Below the pieces are notes generated by a model. That model was not told where the DNA came from, did not search any database, and saw only the letters and a program-made list of their open reading frames with translations. The position numbers were made by a program, and so were the translations under genes. From positions 1 to 14,559 of the forward strand of contig DASQUP010000134.1 of assembly GCA_035641235.1 (NCBI GenBank): a stretch of DNA of 14,559 nt, read 5' to 3'. Origin of the DNA: DASQUP01 sp035641235 (GTDB lineage Bacteria > Actinomycetota > CADDZG01 > WHSQ01). This document shows, one piece after another, positions 5,811-13,142 of the stretch; position 1 is the first letter of the stretch; each line of letters opens with the position of its first letter.

Positions 5811-6967
5811 CTCACAACCCTCCTAAGACGTTCGACTCCCTCTTCGAGCCGAGCGTCCGGAACCGTCAGCGAAAAACGCACGAAGCCTTCTCCGGCGCGC
5901 CCGTAGCCGGTGCCAGGCGCGACGACGATGGCCGCCTCGTCGAGCAGGTGGGTTGTGAAGGACTCGGAAGTGTGACCTTCTGGAACGGGAACCCACAAGT
6001 AGATCGATCCCCGCGGTGGTTCGACAACGACGCCCATCGACTTGAGTGCGTCGCACAACAAGTCGCGCCTGTGACGGTAGCGCTCCACGGTTTGAGCAAG
6101 CCACTCTCCTGGCCCGTTGAGAGCCGCGATTCCTGCGACCTGGATCGCATCGAAGATTCCGGAGTCGATGTTCGTCTTCAGGCGCTTAATCGCTTCGATC
6201 GCCTTGGGCGCTCCTGCGACCCATCCGATGCGCCAACCGGTCATGTTGAACGTCTTCGACAGCGAGTGGAACTCGATTGCGCAGTCCATCGCGCCGTCGG
6301 CTTCCAACACGCTCGGCGCGATGTAGCCGTCAAAGGTGATCTCTGTGTAGGCCGCGTCGTGCGCGAGGACGAGGTCGTGGCTGCGACAGAAGTCGACGGC
6401 GTGCTGAAAGAAATCCATGTCGGTGCACGCGGAGGTCGGGTTGTTGGGGTAGTTCAGCCACAGGATCCGGGCGCGCCGAAGGGCCCGTTCCGGGATCGCA
6501 TCGAGGTTGGGCACGAACGAGCCCTCTGCGGTTAGTGGAAGCGACACGGGCTCTCCGCCGGCCAGAATTGTCCCGGTCTCGTAGACGGGATACGCGGGAT
6601 CTGGCACCAGCGCCACATCGCCCGGATCCATGAACGCGACCGGCAGATGGAAGATGCCCTCCTTTGATCCGACGAGGGGCTGGATCTGAGAGTCGGGATC
6701 CAAATGGACTCCGAACCGACGCCGGTACCAATCGCCGACGGCGGATCGAAAACCGGACATCCCCGTGTACGAGGGATAGCGATGGGTTCGCGGGTCTCGC
6801 GCTGCCTCGGCCAGGGCCTCGATGACGTGGGGCGGGCTCGGAAGGTCGGGATCCCCCACTCCGAACGAAACGATGTCCGCTCCCCGTGCCCTTGCCTCGG
6901 ACACTTTGCGATCGATCTCCGCGAACAAATACGGCGGCAGCTTCTCGATGCGTGCGGCAGTTCTCAT
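5807..6967 (-). CDS. dapL: LL-diaminopimelate aminotransferase
   Basis: This is a PLP-dependent class I/II aminotransferase of 386 residues. It should make LL-diaminopimelate directly from tetrahydrodipicolinate and glutamate, skipping the succinyl or acetyl steps of lysine biosynthesis. The N-terminus ARIEKLPPYLFAEIDRKV, then GVGDPDLPSP and GSKEGIFHLP, NYPNNPT (172-178) and the PLP lysine Lys238 in HSLSKTFNMTGWRIGW resemble known DapL proteins more than DapC. The ATG at 6967 shares one base with the dapF stop codon (TGATG). The next step of the pathway, DapF epimerase, is encoded by that adjacent gene, which strongly supports the assignment. The ribosome binding site is weak, so translation may depend on coupling to dapF. 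A DapC-type (succinyl) activity cannot be ruled out from sequence alone. Confidence 0.87.
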   Translation of the reverse strand: MRTAARIEKLPPYLFAEIDRKVSEARARGADIVSFGVGDPDLPSPPHVIEALAEAARDPRTHRYPSYTGMSGFRSAVGDWYRRRFGVHLDPDSQIQPLVGSKEGIFHLPVAFMDPGDVALVPDPAYPVYETGTILAGGEPVSLPLTAEGSFVPNLDAIPERALRRARILWLNYPNNPTSACTDMDFFQHAVDFCRSHDLVLAHDAAYTEITFDGYIAPSVLEADGAMDCAIEFHSLSKTFNMTGWRIGWVAGAPKAIEAIKRLKTNIDSGIFDAIQVAGIAALNGPGEWLAQTVERYRHRRDLLCDALKSMGVVVEPPRGSIYLWVPVPEGHTSESFTTHLLDEAAIVVAPGTGYGRAGEGFVRFSLTVPDARLEEGVERLRRVVS

Positions 6968-7800
6968 CAGATTTCGATCTCGCCGTAGAAGGACCTCGCA
7001 GCGGGTCCGGTCATGAAGACGGAGGCAACCTCGTCGAGGGAACCGTCCCACTCGACGTCGAGTTCCCCTCCGGGGAGTCCGACCGTCACTCTGCGGTTCG
7101 TATTGCGCAGTAGCCGTGCGGCGACCGCGCCGGCGCAGGCTCCGGTACCGCACGCAAGTGTCGCCCCCGAGCCCCTTTCCCACACACGCATGTCGACCCT
7201 CTCCGGTGACGATACGTGGACGAACTCGACGTTGACTCCGTTAGGGAAAGCTGGGTGATGTTCAATCAGGCCGCCGAGCGAAGTCACCGGCGTTCCGTCG
7301 AGGTCCTCCACGAAGAGCACGGCGTGTGGATTACCCATGGACAGACTTGCGGCTTCAAGGACGCCGTGCTCGAGCTCCAGCTTGGTGTGCAGCGCATCGG
7401 ACCCCTCCCCACGCACCGGAATCTCGTCGGGCTGAAAGATCGGAGCTCCCATGTTCACGCGGCTGCGACCGCCATCCTGAACTTCGACGATCTTGAGCCC
7501 TGCACGTGTATCGATGCGCAAGGTGGTTGCATCGGTGAGACCCTCGTCACGGGCGAAGGCTGCCAGACATCGGATTCCGTTGCCGCACATCTCCCCAACC
7601 GAGCCGTCGGAGTTCGAATAGTCCATGAAGAAATCCGCATCGGACGAGGCGGCCCGTAACCGGATCACGCCGTCGCCGCCTATTCCAAAGCGTCGATCGC
7701 AGAGCGCTCGTACCTGCTCCGGGTCCAGCCTGATTTCGTCGGCGGGATCGGCGATCATGACGAAGTCATTGCCGATGCCCTGGTACTTGGCGAATTTCAT
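6967..7800 (-). CDS. dapF: Diaminopimelate epimerase
   Basis: DapF converts LL- to meso-diaminopimelate, used for lysine and for the peptidoglycan cross-link. The protein has 277 residues, typical of the family. The N-terminus is KYQGIGNDFVM. The two catalytic cysteines are Cys72 (GEMCGNGIRC) and Cys217 (LACGTGAC). Substrate-binding motifs are seen in MGNPHAV and PNGVNVEFV. It starts at ATG 7800 with no convincing Shine-Dalgarno sequence and a TAATGT -10-like element only 8 bases upstream. It is the first gene of a four-gene operon (dapF-dapL-hflX-2H gene), and its promoter region is shared with the divergent lipoprotein gene. Confidence 0.97.
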   Translation of the reverse strand: MKFAKYQGIGNDFVMIADPADEIRLDPEQVRALCDRRFGIGGDGVIRLRAASSDADFFMDYSNSDGSVGEMCGNGIRCLAAFARDEGLTDATTLRIDTRAGLKIVEVQDGGRSRVNMGAPIFQPDEIPVRGEGSDALHTKLELEHGVLEAASLSMGNPHAVLFVEDLDGTPVTSLGGLIEHHPAFPNGVNVEFVHVSSPERVDMRVWERGSGATLACGTGACAGAVAARLLRNTNRRVTVGLPGGELDVEWDGSLDEVASVFMTGPAARSFYGEIEI

Positions 7801-7808
7801 GAATCAAT

Positions 7809-7814
7809 ACATTA
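7809..7814 (-). promoter_or_regulatory. Candidate -10 element of the dapF operon
   Basis: TAATGT on the minus strand ends 8 bases before the dapF ATG, which would put the start of transcription at or within a few bases of the start codon. No good -35 element is seen at 16-18 bases. Confidence 0.4.
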
Positions 7815-7879
7815 CCGACTTGAGCATCACAGTGGGACCGTCGTGGGCTGAACGTCTTGGCGGCGGGGAAGGAGAGGAC

Positions 7880-8170
7880 ATGCTCGCACGAATAGGGCTG
7901 CTCGCCCTCGCCGTGATGCTCACGGCGGGATGTTCCCGGGTCCTCGACACCCAGTCGGTGGAATCGGAGATCAAAGACAAGCTCGAGCAGCAGTTGAGCG
8001 GTGTCACCGTCGAGATCGATTGTCCGGAGGACATCGAAGCCAAGAAGGGCGAAAGCTTCGACTGCATAGCCACAAGCGAGGACGACAACAAGGCGAAGAT
8101 CGTCGTCACTCAGACCGACGACGAGGGATCCATCGACTTTCGCGTCGAGGAACTGCTCGACGAGGGATGA
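7880..8170 (+). CDS. DUF4333-like lipoprotein
   Basis: The predicted protein has 96 residues. It has a lipoprotein signal peptide (MLARIGLLALAVMLTAGC), with lipobox LTAG and the lipidated Cys18, so it is likely exported and anchored on the outer face of the membrane. The mature part, with VEIDCPEDIEAKKGESFDC followed by IVVTQTDDEGSIDF, resembles DUF4333 domains; Cys48 and Cys62 could form a disulfide. It is strongly acidic. The start ATG has GGAAGGAG about 7 bases upstream. The function of the family is unknown. The gene stands alone on the plus strand between miaA and dapF, and its last 61 bases overlap the 3' end of miaA on the other strand. Confidence 0.85.
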   Translation: MLARIGLLALAVMLTAGCSRVLDTQSVESEIKDKLEQQLSGVTVEIDCPEDIEAKKGESFDCIATSEDDNKAKIVVTQTDDEGSIDFRVEELLDEG

Positions 8171-9084
8171 GAGCCGGACAGGACCGTCGTCACCGCCTCC
8201 AGGAGATCGGGGCGGGATGCGTCGAACCAAACGATCCTCGGGTCCGCTCTGAACCATGCTTCCTGGCGACGGGCGAAGCGGACGGTTGCCTGCACTATGG
8301 ACTCCCTGATCTCGGAGACGTCCGCGTCATCTCTGGCGTCGAGCACCTGCCGATAGCCGAGCGCCATGCGCGCGGATCGAGAGAGCGTGCCCCTTTTATT
8401 GAGGTCACTCGCTTCGTCGACCAGCCCGGCGGCCAGCATCAGATCCACCCGCGCCGCGACACGCTCCCGCAACTGAACGCGAGCGCGCCCGAGGCCCGCG
8501 GCCCGAAGGTGGTAACGGCTCTCGTATCTGTCCCACGCGGCGGAATTGTCCGAGAACGGCCGGCCGGTCAGCTCGATGACCTCTAGCGCCCGGACCGTCC
8601 TCCGAATGTTCCCCGGCTCAATCTTGGCCGCCGCGCGTTCGTCCAGGGCGCGAAGGCGAGCGTGAAGCCCCTCGGCTCCCAGTTCCTCCGCTTGGGACTC
8701 GAGGGCCGACCGCACCGATTCATCGGTCGGGGGGAACACGAGATCATCGACGATCGCCCTGTAGTACAGCCCGGAACCACCGACCAGCAGCGGCAGAGAC
8801 CCACGACGCGCGATGTCCTCGATCGCGGAGCGGCCGAGCTCTTGGAACTCGGCAACGGTCAGCGAATGTGATGGGTCGATTTCGTCGATTAGGTGATGAG
8901 GAATACGTCCGAGAAGATCCGGTGGCGGCTTTGCCGTCCCCGCGTCCATCCCCCTATAGATCTGCATTGAGTCGACAGAAACGATTTCCGCCCCGAGACG
9001 CTCGGCGACTTCGACGGCAAGTTCAGACTTTCCCGTCGCGGTGGGGCCGACTATCGCGGCGACGTTCAGACGCGTCACCGTCAT
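8110..9084 (-). CDS. miaA: tRNA dimethylallyltransferase
   Basis: MiaA transfers a dimethylallyl group to N6 of A37 in tRNAs reading UNN codons, forming i6A37, the substrate of MiaB encoded two genes upstream in the same cluster. The protein has 324 residues: P-loop GPTATGKS (13-20), then VDSMQIYRGMDAGTAKP with Asp38, VGGSGLYYRAI, and the C-terminal RFARRQEAWFR and MALGYRQV. The ATG at 9084 overlaps the stop codon of the preceding gene (ATGA), with GGGGGA upstream. Beyond the usual end (about IVWFDA) it has a serine-rich tail, SGSHPSSSSSSTRKS, encoded opposite the acidic C-terminus of the lipoprotein gene. Confidence 0.97.
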   Translation of the reverse strand: MTVTRLNVAAIVGPTATGKSELAVEVAERLGAEIVSVDSMQIYRGMDAGTAKPPPDLLGRIPHHLIDEIDPSHSLTVAEFQELGRSAIEDIARRGSLPLLVGGSGLYYRAIVDDLVFPPTDESVRSALESQAEELGAEGLHARLRALDERAAAKIEPGNIRRTVRALEVIELTGRPFSDNSAAWDRYESRYHLRAAGLGRARVQLRERVAARVDLMLAAGLVDEASDLNKRGTLSRSARMALGYRQVLDARDDADVSEIRESIVQATVRFARRQEAWFRADPRIVWFDASRPDLLEAVTTVLSGSHPSSSSSSTRKSMDPSSSV

Positions 9085-9836
9085 TCCCCCAACGCCACGA
9101 GATACCCGACCCCAGCAGGAGCCTCGTACGCGAGGAGATCGGCGCGCCGGCCGGCGAAGAGCGCTCCGAAGGAGATCACGGGTCCCGCACCACAGGCCCC
9201 GGCCGCGCGCCACATCTCCGGCTGGATGCGAGTCAGCTCCCCCAAATCGGATTCGAGTGCGGCGCGGACGCGCTCTTCGAGCGCATGACCGTCCGGCCTG
9301 TCGAGCAGCGGTGCAGCCGGGCTCAACGCCGCCGACGTATGTGCGCTGGCAAGGAATCCGATCCGGCGCCCGGTCGCGATCAGGGTGATGGCAACGGCAA
9401 GGGCTTCGGCCTCTTTGGCGACGACGTCAAACTCTCCCGGCGCGCCGGGACCGGTGGTGGCGGCGAACGTCGCGGCGACCACCGGGCGTTCGGTAAGGCG
9501 CCCCGCGAGCAGCAGCGCGCCTGTGACACCGTGATCAACGGGGGGCTCGAGGACCGGGTGCCCCCACCGGCGAGCCAGCTCTCCCGCAAGCCCGAGATCA
9601 CTCGATGCCCTGACGGACCTGTGCACTCCGAATCCATGGAGTGACCCCGAGACTCCGGAGTACACGCCGGCCGCGCGCCCGTGCGGTGACGCGATCACCA
9701 ACACTTCGCAATCGCCGAAATCAATTGAATCCACGGCCGATCGCACCGTTTCGACCGACGTGCGCAGCCGATCCGAATGGTGCTCGAGACTCAGCACAGG
9801 TGCGTGGGGAACAATTGCTCCGGCTACAACGCCCAT
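9081..9836 (-). CDS. Class III extradiol dioxygenase-like (LigB/MEMO-type) protein of unknown function
   Basis: The protein has 251 residues. Motifs typical of the LigB/MEMO fold are present: PHAPVL with His11, ASPHG with His52, Asp101-His102 in VDHGVTGALLL, and SAHTS with His166. They could bind a metal, as in class III extradiol dioxygenases, but MEMO proteins of this fold need not be dioxygenases, so I give no reaction. It lies between miaB (45 bp upstream) and miaA (ATGA overlap), as does the mycobacterial gene Rv2728c, which suggests a conserved but unexplained link with tRNA modification. The start at ATG 9836 has only a weak ribosome binding site. Confidence 0.85.
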   Translation of the reverse strand: MGVVAGAIVPHAPVLSLEHHSDRLRTSVETVRSAVDSIDFGDCEVLVIASPHGRAAGVYSGVSGSLHGFGVHRSVRASSDLGLAGELARRWGHPVLEPPVDHGVTGALLLAGRLTERPVVAATFAATTGPGAPGEFDVVAKEAEALAVAITLIATGRRIGFLASAHTSAALSPAAPLLDRPDGHALEERVRAALESDLGELTRIQPEMWRAAGACGAGPVISFGALFAGRRADLLAYEAPAGVGYLVALGE

Positions 9837-9881
9837 CGGTTCGCGTTCATCGAGATGGTGCGAGAACGAGCTGGTCTGGGA

Positions 9882-11276
9882 TCACGAACAGGTATTGCAG
9901 CCCGCACCCGAAGCGACGAGAGGCAACGTCAGGCGCGGACGAGGCTCGTCGCGTCGGCCTTCTGCAAGAACGCCCTCGAGGTAGTGGTGATGAGCGCCGG
10001 TGATGCGAACGGAGCGGAACGCACCCTCGCGCGCGCCGTCCGAATCGAAATGCACGAGCTTGTTGGTGCGAGTGCGTCCGCTCAGCTTGGTGGGATCCTT
10101 CTTGGACACGCCCTCGACGATCACTTCTTCGGAGCGCCCAATATGCCGCTGGTTCTGATCCAGTGAGATCTTCTGCTGGAGCGCGATGAGGCGATCGAAA
10201 CGCTCCTGGACGACATCCTTCGGTAACTGATCGTCGAACTCCGCAGCCTCCGTCATGGGACGGGGTGAGTACTGGAAGGTGTAGGCAGCGTCGTAGCGGG
10301 CGGCCTCGACCACCTCGAGGGTCTCCCGGAAGTCGTCCTCGGTCTCGCCTGGGAACCCGACGATGATGTCCGTCGTTACTGCTACGTCGGGGATTGCCTC
10401 CCGCACCATTGCCACCTTGTCCAGATACTTTCGGCGCGTGTACGCCCGCTTCATGCGCTTCAGGACCCGATCGGACCCGGCCTGAACGGGGAGGTGTATG
10501 TGCTCGCACACGCGCCGACAGTCGGCCATCGCGGCGACGGTGTCGGCGCGGAAGTCCTTCGGATGTGGACTCGTGAAACGGATGCGCTCAAGACCATCGA
10601 TCCGATCGAGCTCACGCAGCAGTTTGGCGAACAGCGGCCGTCCATCGAGATCCCGCCCATAGGAGTTCACGTTCTGTCCGAGCAGGGTGACCTCGACGAC
10701 ACCGTCGTCGACGAGTTCCTCCACCTCGACAACGATCTCTCCCGTTCGGCGCGAGATCTCGCGTCCCCGCACCGCGGGAACGATGCAGAAGGTGCACGAG
10801 TTGTTACAGCCAATCGAGATCGAGACCCACGCATGCCACGGCGAGGTCCGGCGCGCCGGAAGCGCCGACGGGAACACTTCCGTTTGCTCGAGAATCTCGA
10901 ACGCTGGACCCTCCTGCGACTCGTTGAGTAGCCGCGGAAGGCTGGCGAGATTGTGTGTTCCGAGCACCACGTCGACATACGGGGCGCGCTGCTGGATCAG
11001 ATCCTTGTCTTTCTGCGCAAGGCATCCTGCGACAACGATGCGCATCTCGCCGTCGCGGCCATCCTTGATCCGCTTCATATGGCCGAGGTTGCCGTAGAGG
11101 CGTTGGTCGGCGTTCTCGCGGATGCAACATGTATTGAAGACGACGACCGACGCGGCTTCGGCGCTCGTAGTTTTCACGTAGCCCTCTGCCTCGAGCATTC
11201 CGGCCATGCGCTCGGAGTCGTGCTCGTTCATCTGGCACCCGAAGGTGCGTATGAAATATGTGGGGGTTGTAGCCAT
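9882..11276 (-). CDS. miaB: tRNA-2-methylthio-N6-dimethylallyladenosine synthase (radical SAM)
   Basis: MiaB adds a methylthio group to i6A37 of tRNA, using two iron-sulfur clusters. The protein has 464 residues. The N-terminal UPF0004 domain carries cluster cysteines Cys14 (TFGCQMNEHDSE), Cys50 (FNTCCIRENA) and Cys85 (VAGCLAQ). The radical SAM domain has Cys157, Cys161 and Cys164 in GCNNSCTFCIVPAVRGRE, with LLGQNVNSYG and VGFPGETEDDF following. A C-terminal TRAM domain begins near GRSEEVIVEGVSKKD. It ends in a short tail, GAGCNTCS, with an extra CxxC of unknown meaning. ATG 11276 fits the family start; the ribosome binding site is weak and the leader is rich in inverted repeats. Confidence 0.97.
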   Translation of the reverse strand: MATTPTYFIRTFGCQMNEHDSERMAGMLEAEGYVKTTSAEAASVVVFNTCCIRENADQRLYGNLGHMKRIKDGRDGEMRIVVAGCLAQKDKDLIQQRAPYVDVVLGTHNLASLPRLLNESQEGPAFEILEQTEVFPSALPARRTSPWHAWVSISIGCNNSCTFCIVPAVRGREISRRTGEIVVEVEELVDDGVVEVTLLGQNVNSYGRDLDGRPLFAKLLRELDRIDGLERIRFTSPHPKDFRADTVAAMADCRRVCEHIHLPVQAGSDRVLKRMKRAYTRRKYLDKVAMVREAIPDVAVTTDIIVGFPGETEDDFRETLEVVEAARYDAAYTFQYSPRPMTEAAEFDDQLPKDVVQERFDRLIALQQKISLDQNQRHIGRSEEVIVEGVSKKDPTKLSGRTRTNKLVHFDSDGAREGAFRSVRITGAHHHYLEGVLAEGRRDEPRPRLTLPLVASGAGCNTCS

Positions 11277-11309
11277 GTTCAGGCGCAGCGTAGCACCAGC
11301 TAGTGCCTC

Positions 11310-11389
11310 GGCCAGTGATGTTTGCGAGGTTCTGCGGCGCGAAAAACAAGCCTGCGGGAGCGCACTGGCCTGTACGCCCGTCCCGCAGG
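11310..11389 (-). repeat. Interleaved 8-bp inverted repeats in the miaB leader
   Basis: GGCCAGTG (11310-11317) pairs with CACTGGCC (11363-11370). CCTGCGGG (11351-11358) pairs with CCCGCAGG (11382-11389). The two stems cross in order 1-2-1'-2', so they would form a pseudoknot or two exclusive folds in an RNA leader. Confidence 0.45.
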
Positions 11390-11481
11390 AAACGCAACCA
11401 AACCGGAGCAACGGTACCAAGTACTCGGCGGAGCCGTGCCGCAGGGAGGGTGCGTACCAGGAGCGTACGTGCCCGACCGAA

Positions 11482-11539
11482 CGAGCACACTTGTTGCGCC
11501 CAGCGTTTCCAGGCGTAGAGCGCGCAACAAGTGTCCTCG
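11482..11539 (-). terminator. Long hairpin downstream of rny, possible terminator
   Basis: ACACTTGTTGCGC (11487-11499) and GCGCAACAAGTGT (11522-11534) form a perfect 13-bp stem with a 22-base loop. After one C/C mismatch, CGAG/CTCG extends the stem by 4 bp. It starts about 70 bases after the rny stop. No U-tract follows on the minus strand, so it could instead be an RNA-stabilising 3' structure. Confidence 0.45.
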
Positions 11540-11609
11540 GAACGCCTGCGAGGCGCAGCTTTTTCGCCCGCAGAGCCCTACCGACATTGCTGGTCGAGGC
11601 ACCTTGGGA

Positions 11610-13142
11610 TCACTTGGCGTACGACGACGACCGGAGCTCCCTGATCACCGTTATGCGGATCTGACCCGGATACTGCAATTCCTCTTCGACCTTTTTGGCG
11701 ATATCGCGGGCGATGACCTCTGCCTGGAGGTCGTCGACCTCCTCGGGTTTGACCATCACTCGCACCTCGCGCCCGGCCTGCATCGCGTAGACCTTGTCCA
11801 CGCCGGCGAACTCCTGCGCGATCTGCTCGAGCCGCTCGAGGCGCTTCACGTACGTCTCGATCGTCTCGCGCCGTGCTCCGGGCCGCGCTCCGGAGATGGC
11901 GTCGGCGGTTTGGGTAATGACCGCCTCGATCGTGCGCTGCTCGACCTCGTTGTGGTGCGCCTCGATGGCGTGGCAGACCTCCGGCGACTCCTTGAGGCGG
12001 CGAGCGATCTCCGCGCCGATCAATGCGTGCGATCCCTCGACCTCGTGGGTGACTGCCTTGCCGATGTCGTGGAGAAGCGTGCAGCGCTTCGCCAAGGTCA
12101 CATTGGTTCCGATTTCGGCGGCGATCATTCCCGCCACGTGGGCAGCCTCGACCACGTGGCGAAGTACGTTCTGCCCGTAGGACGTCCGGAATTTCAGGCG
12201 GCCGAGGACACGGACCAGCTCCGGGTGCATGTCGGTGATGCCCGTCTCGAGGACCGCCCACTCGCCGCCTTCCCTGATCTCCCGCTCGATCTCGGCCTGC
12301 GACTTGGCGTGGATGTCCTCGATGCGAGCAGGCTGAATGCGTCCGTCCCCGATCAGCTTCTCCAGGGTCAGGCGGGCGGTCTCCCGGCGGATGGGGTCGA
12401 AGCACGACAGGACCACGGCCTCGGGCGTGTCGTCGATGATGAGGTTGGTCCCCGTGGCCGCCTCGAACGCACGAATGTTGCGCCCCTCCCGGCCGATGAT
12501 CCGGCCCTTCATGTCCTCGTTCGGGAGTGTCAGCGTCGTAACGGTCGATTCCGTGGTGAGGTCGGAGGCGACCCGCTGCATCGCGATGGCGATGATCTTC
12601 CGGGCGCGCCGCTCGGCCTCCTCACGGGCCTGAGCCTCGATATCCCGAACCAGAACCATGGCGTCTCGTTTTGCCTCGTCCTGGATCTGATCGATGAGCA
12701 TCTGGCGGGCATCGCCCGACGACATGCCGGCGATCTTCTCGAGCTCGCTCCGTACGGTCGCCTCGAGGCTATTCAGCTCGTCTCGCCTGCGGTTCAGCTC
12801 TGCATCCCGGTCCTCGATCGACTGCTCCTTGCGGTCGAGGGAGTTCGCCCGAGAGTCGAGGACGGTTTCCCGCTGCGCTATGCGGTCCTCTTTCTTCTCG
12901 ATCTCGGCGCGCCGTGACTTGATGTCGGCCTCGGCTTCTTGACGCACGCGGTGGACCTCGTCTTTGGCTTCGACGAGCGCTTCTTTCCTGGTCGCTTCCG
13001 CATCGCGGTGGGCGTTTTCGAGCAGCGTCTTGGCACGCGCCTCGGCCGATCCGACTTCTTTCTCCGCGAGCGATTTGCGGACGAAATAGCCGGCACCGGC
13101 TCCCACAAGAAGGCCGAGGATGAGACCAATAGCGATCTCCAT
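11610..13142 (-). CDS. rny: Ribonuclease Y
   Basis: RNase Y is a membrane-anchored endoribonuclease that starts mRNA decay. The protein has 510 residues, the usual length. An N-terminal membrane segment (IGLILGLLVGAGAGYFV, about 5-21) is followed by a long charged coiled coil (about 25-190), a KH RNA-binding domain with GRIIGREGRNIRAFE (213-227) and an HD hydrolase domain with His358-Asp359 in TLLHDIGKAVTHEVEGSHA. The ATG at 13142 has AAAGGAG about 7 bases upstream. It lies between recX and miaB with gaps of several hundred bases on both sides, so it may be transcribed alone. I found no convincing promoter. Confidence 0.98.
   Translation of the reverse strand: MEIAIGLILGLLVGAGAGYFVRKSLAEKEVGSAEARAKTLLENAHRDAEATRKEALVEAKDEVHRVRQEAEADIKSRRAEIEKKEDRIAQRETVLDSRANSLDRKEQSIEDRDAELNRRRDELNSLEATVRSELEKIAGMSSGDARQMLIDQIQDEAKRDAMVLVRDIEAQAREEAERRARKIIAIAMQRVASDLTTESTVTTLTLPNEDMKGRIIGREGRNIRAFEAATGTNLIIDDTPEAVVLSCFDPIRRETARLTLEKLIGDGRIQPARIEDIHAKSQAEIEREIREGGEWAVLETGITDMHPELVRVLGRLKFRTSYGQNVLRHVVEAAHVAGMIAAEIGTNVTLAKRCTLLHDIGKAVTHEVEGSHALIGAEIARRLKESPEVCHAIEAHHNEVEQRTIEAVITQTADAISGARPGARRETIETYVKRLERLEQIAQEFAGVDKVYAMQAGREVRVMVKPEEVDDLQAEVIARDIAKKVEEELQYPGQIRITVIRELRSSSYAK

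Larger units (their letters stand above)
11277..11609. other. Gene-free stretch between rny and miaB, rich in inverted repeats
   Basis: I see no credible protein or tRNA gene in these 333 bases. The half near miaB holds a GCAC/GTGC hairpin just ahead of the start codon and two interleaved 8-bp inverted repeats. The half near rny holds a long hairpin with a 13-bp perfect stem. A promoter for miaB could lie here but none stands out. Confidence 0.6.

Noticed and set aside
11277..11609. tRNA or other known RNA gene
   Set aside because: No cloverleaf, T-loop sequence or other family signature was seen; only inverted repeats.
11322..12917. A 531-codon plus-strand open frame
   Set aside because: It lies antisense to rny, whose frame has clear KH and HD motifs. 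The plus-strand translation has no recognisable domain and is rich in Leu/Asp/Arg/Val, as expected for the shadow of a GC-rich gene.
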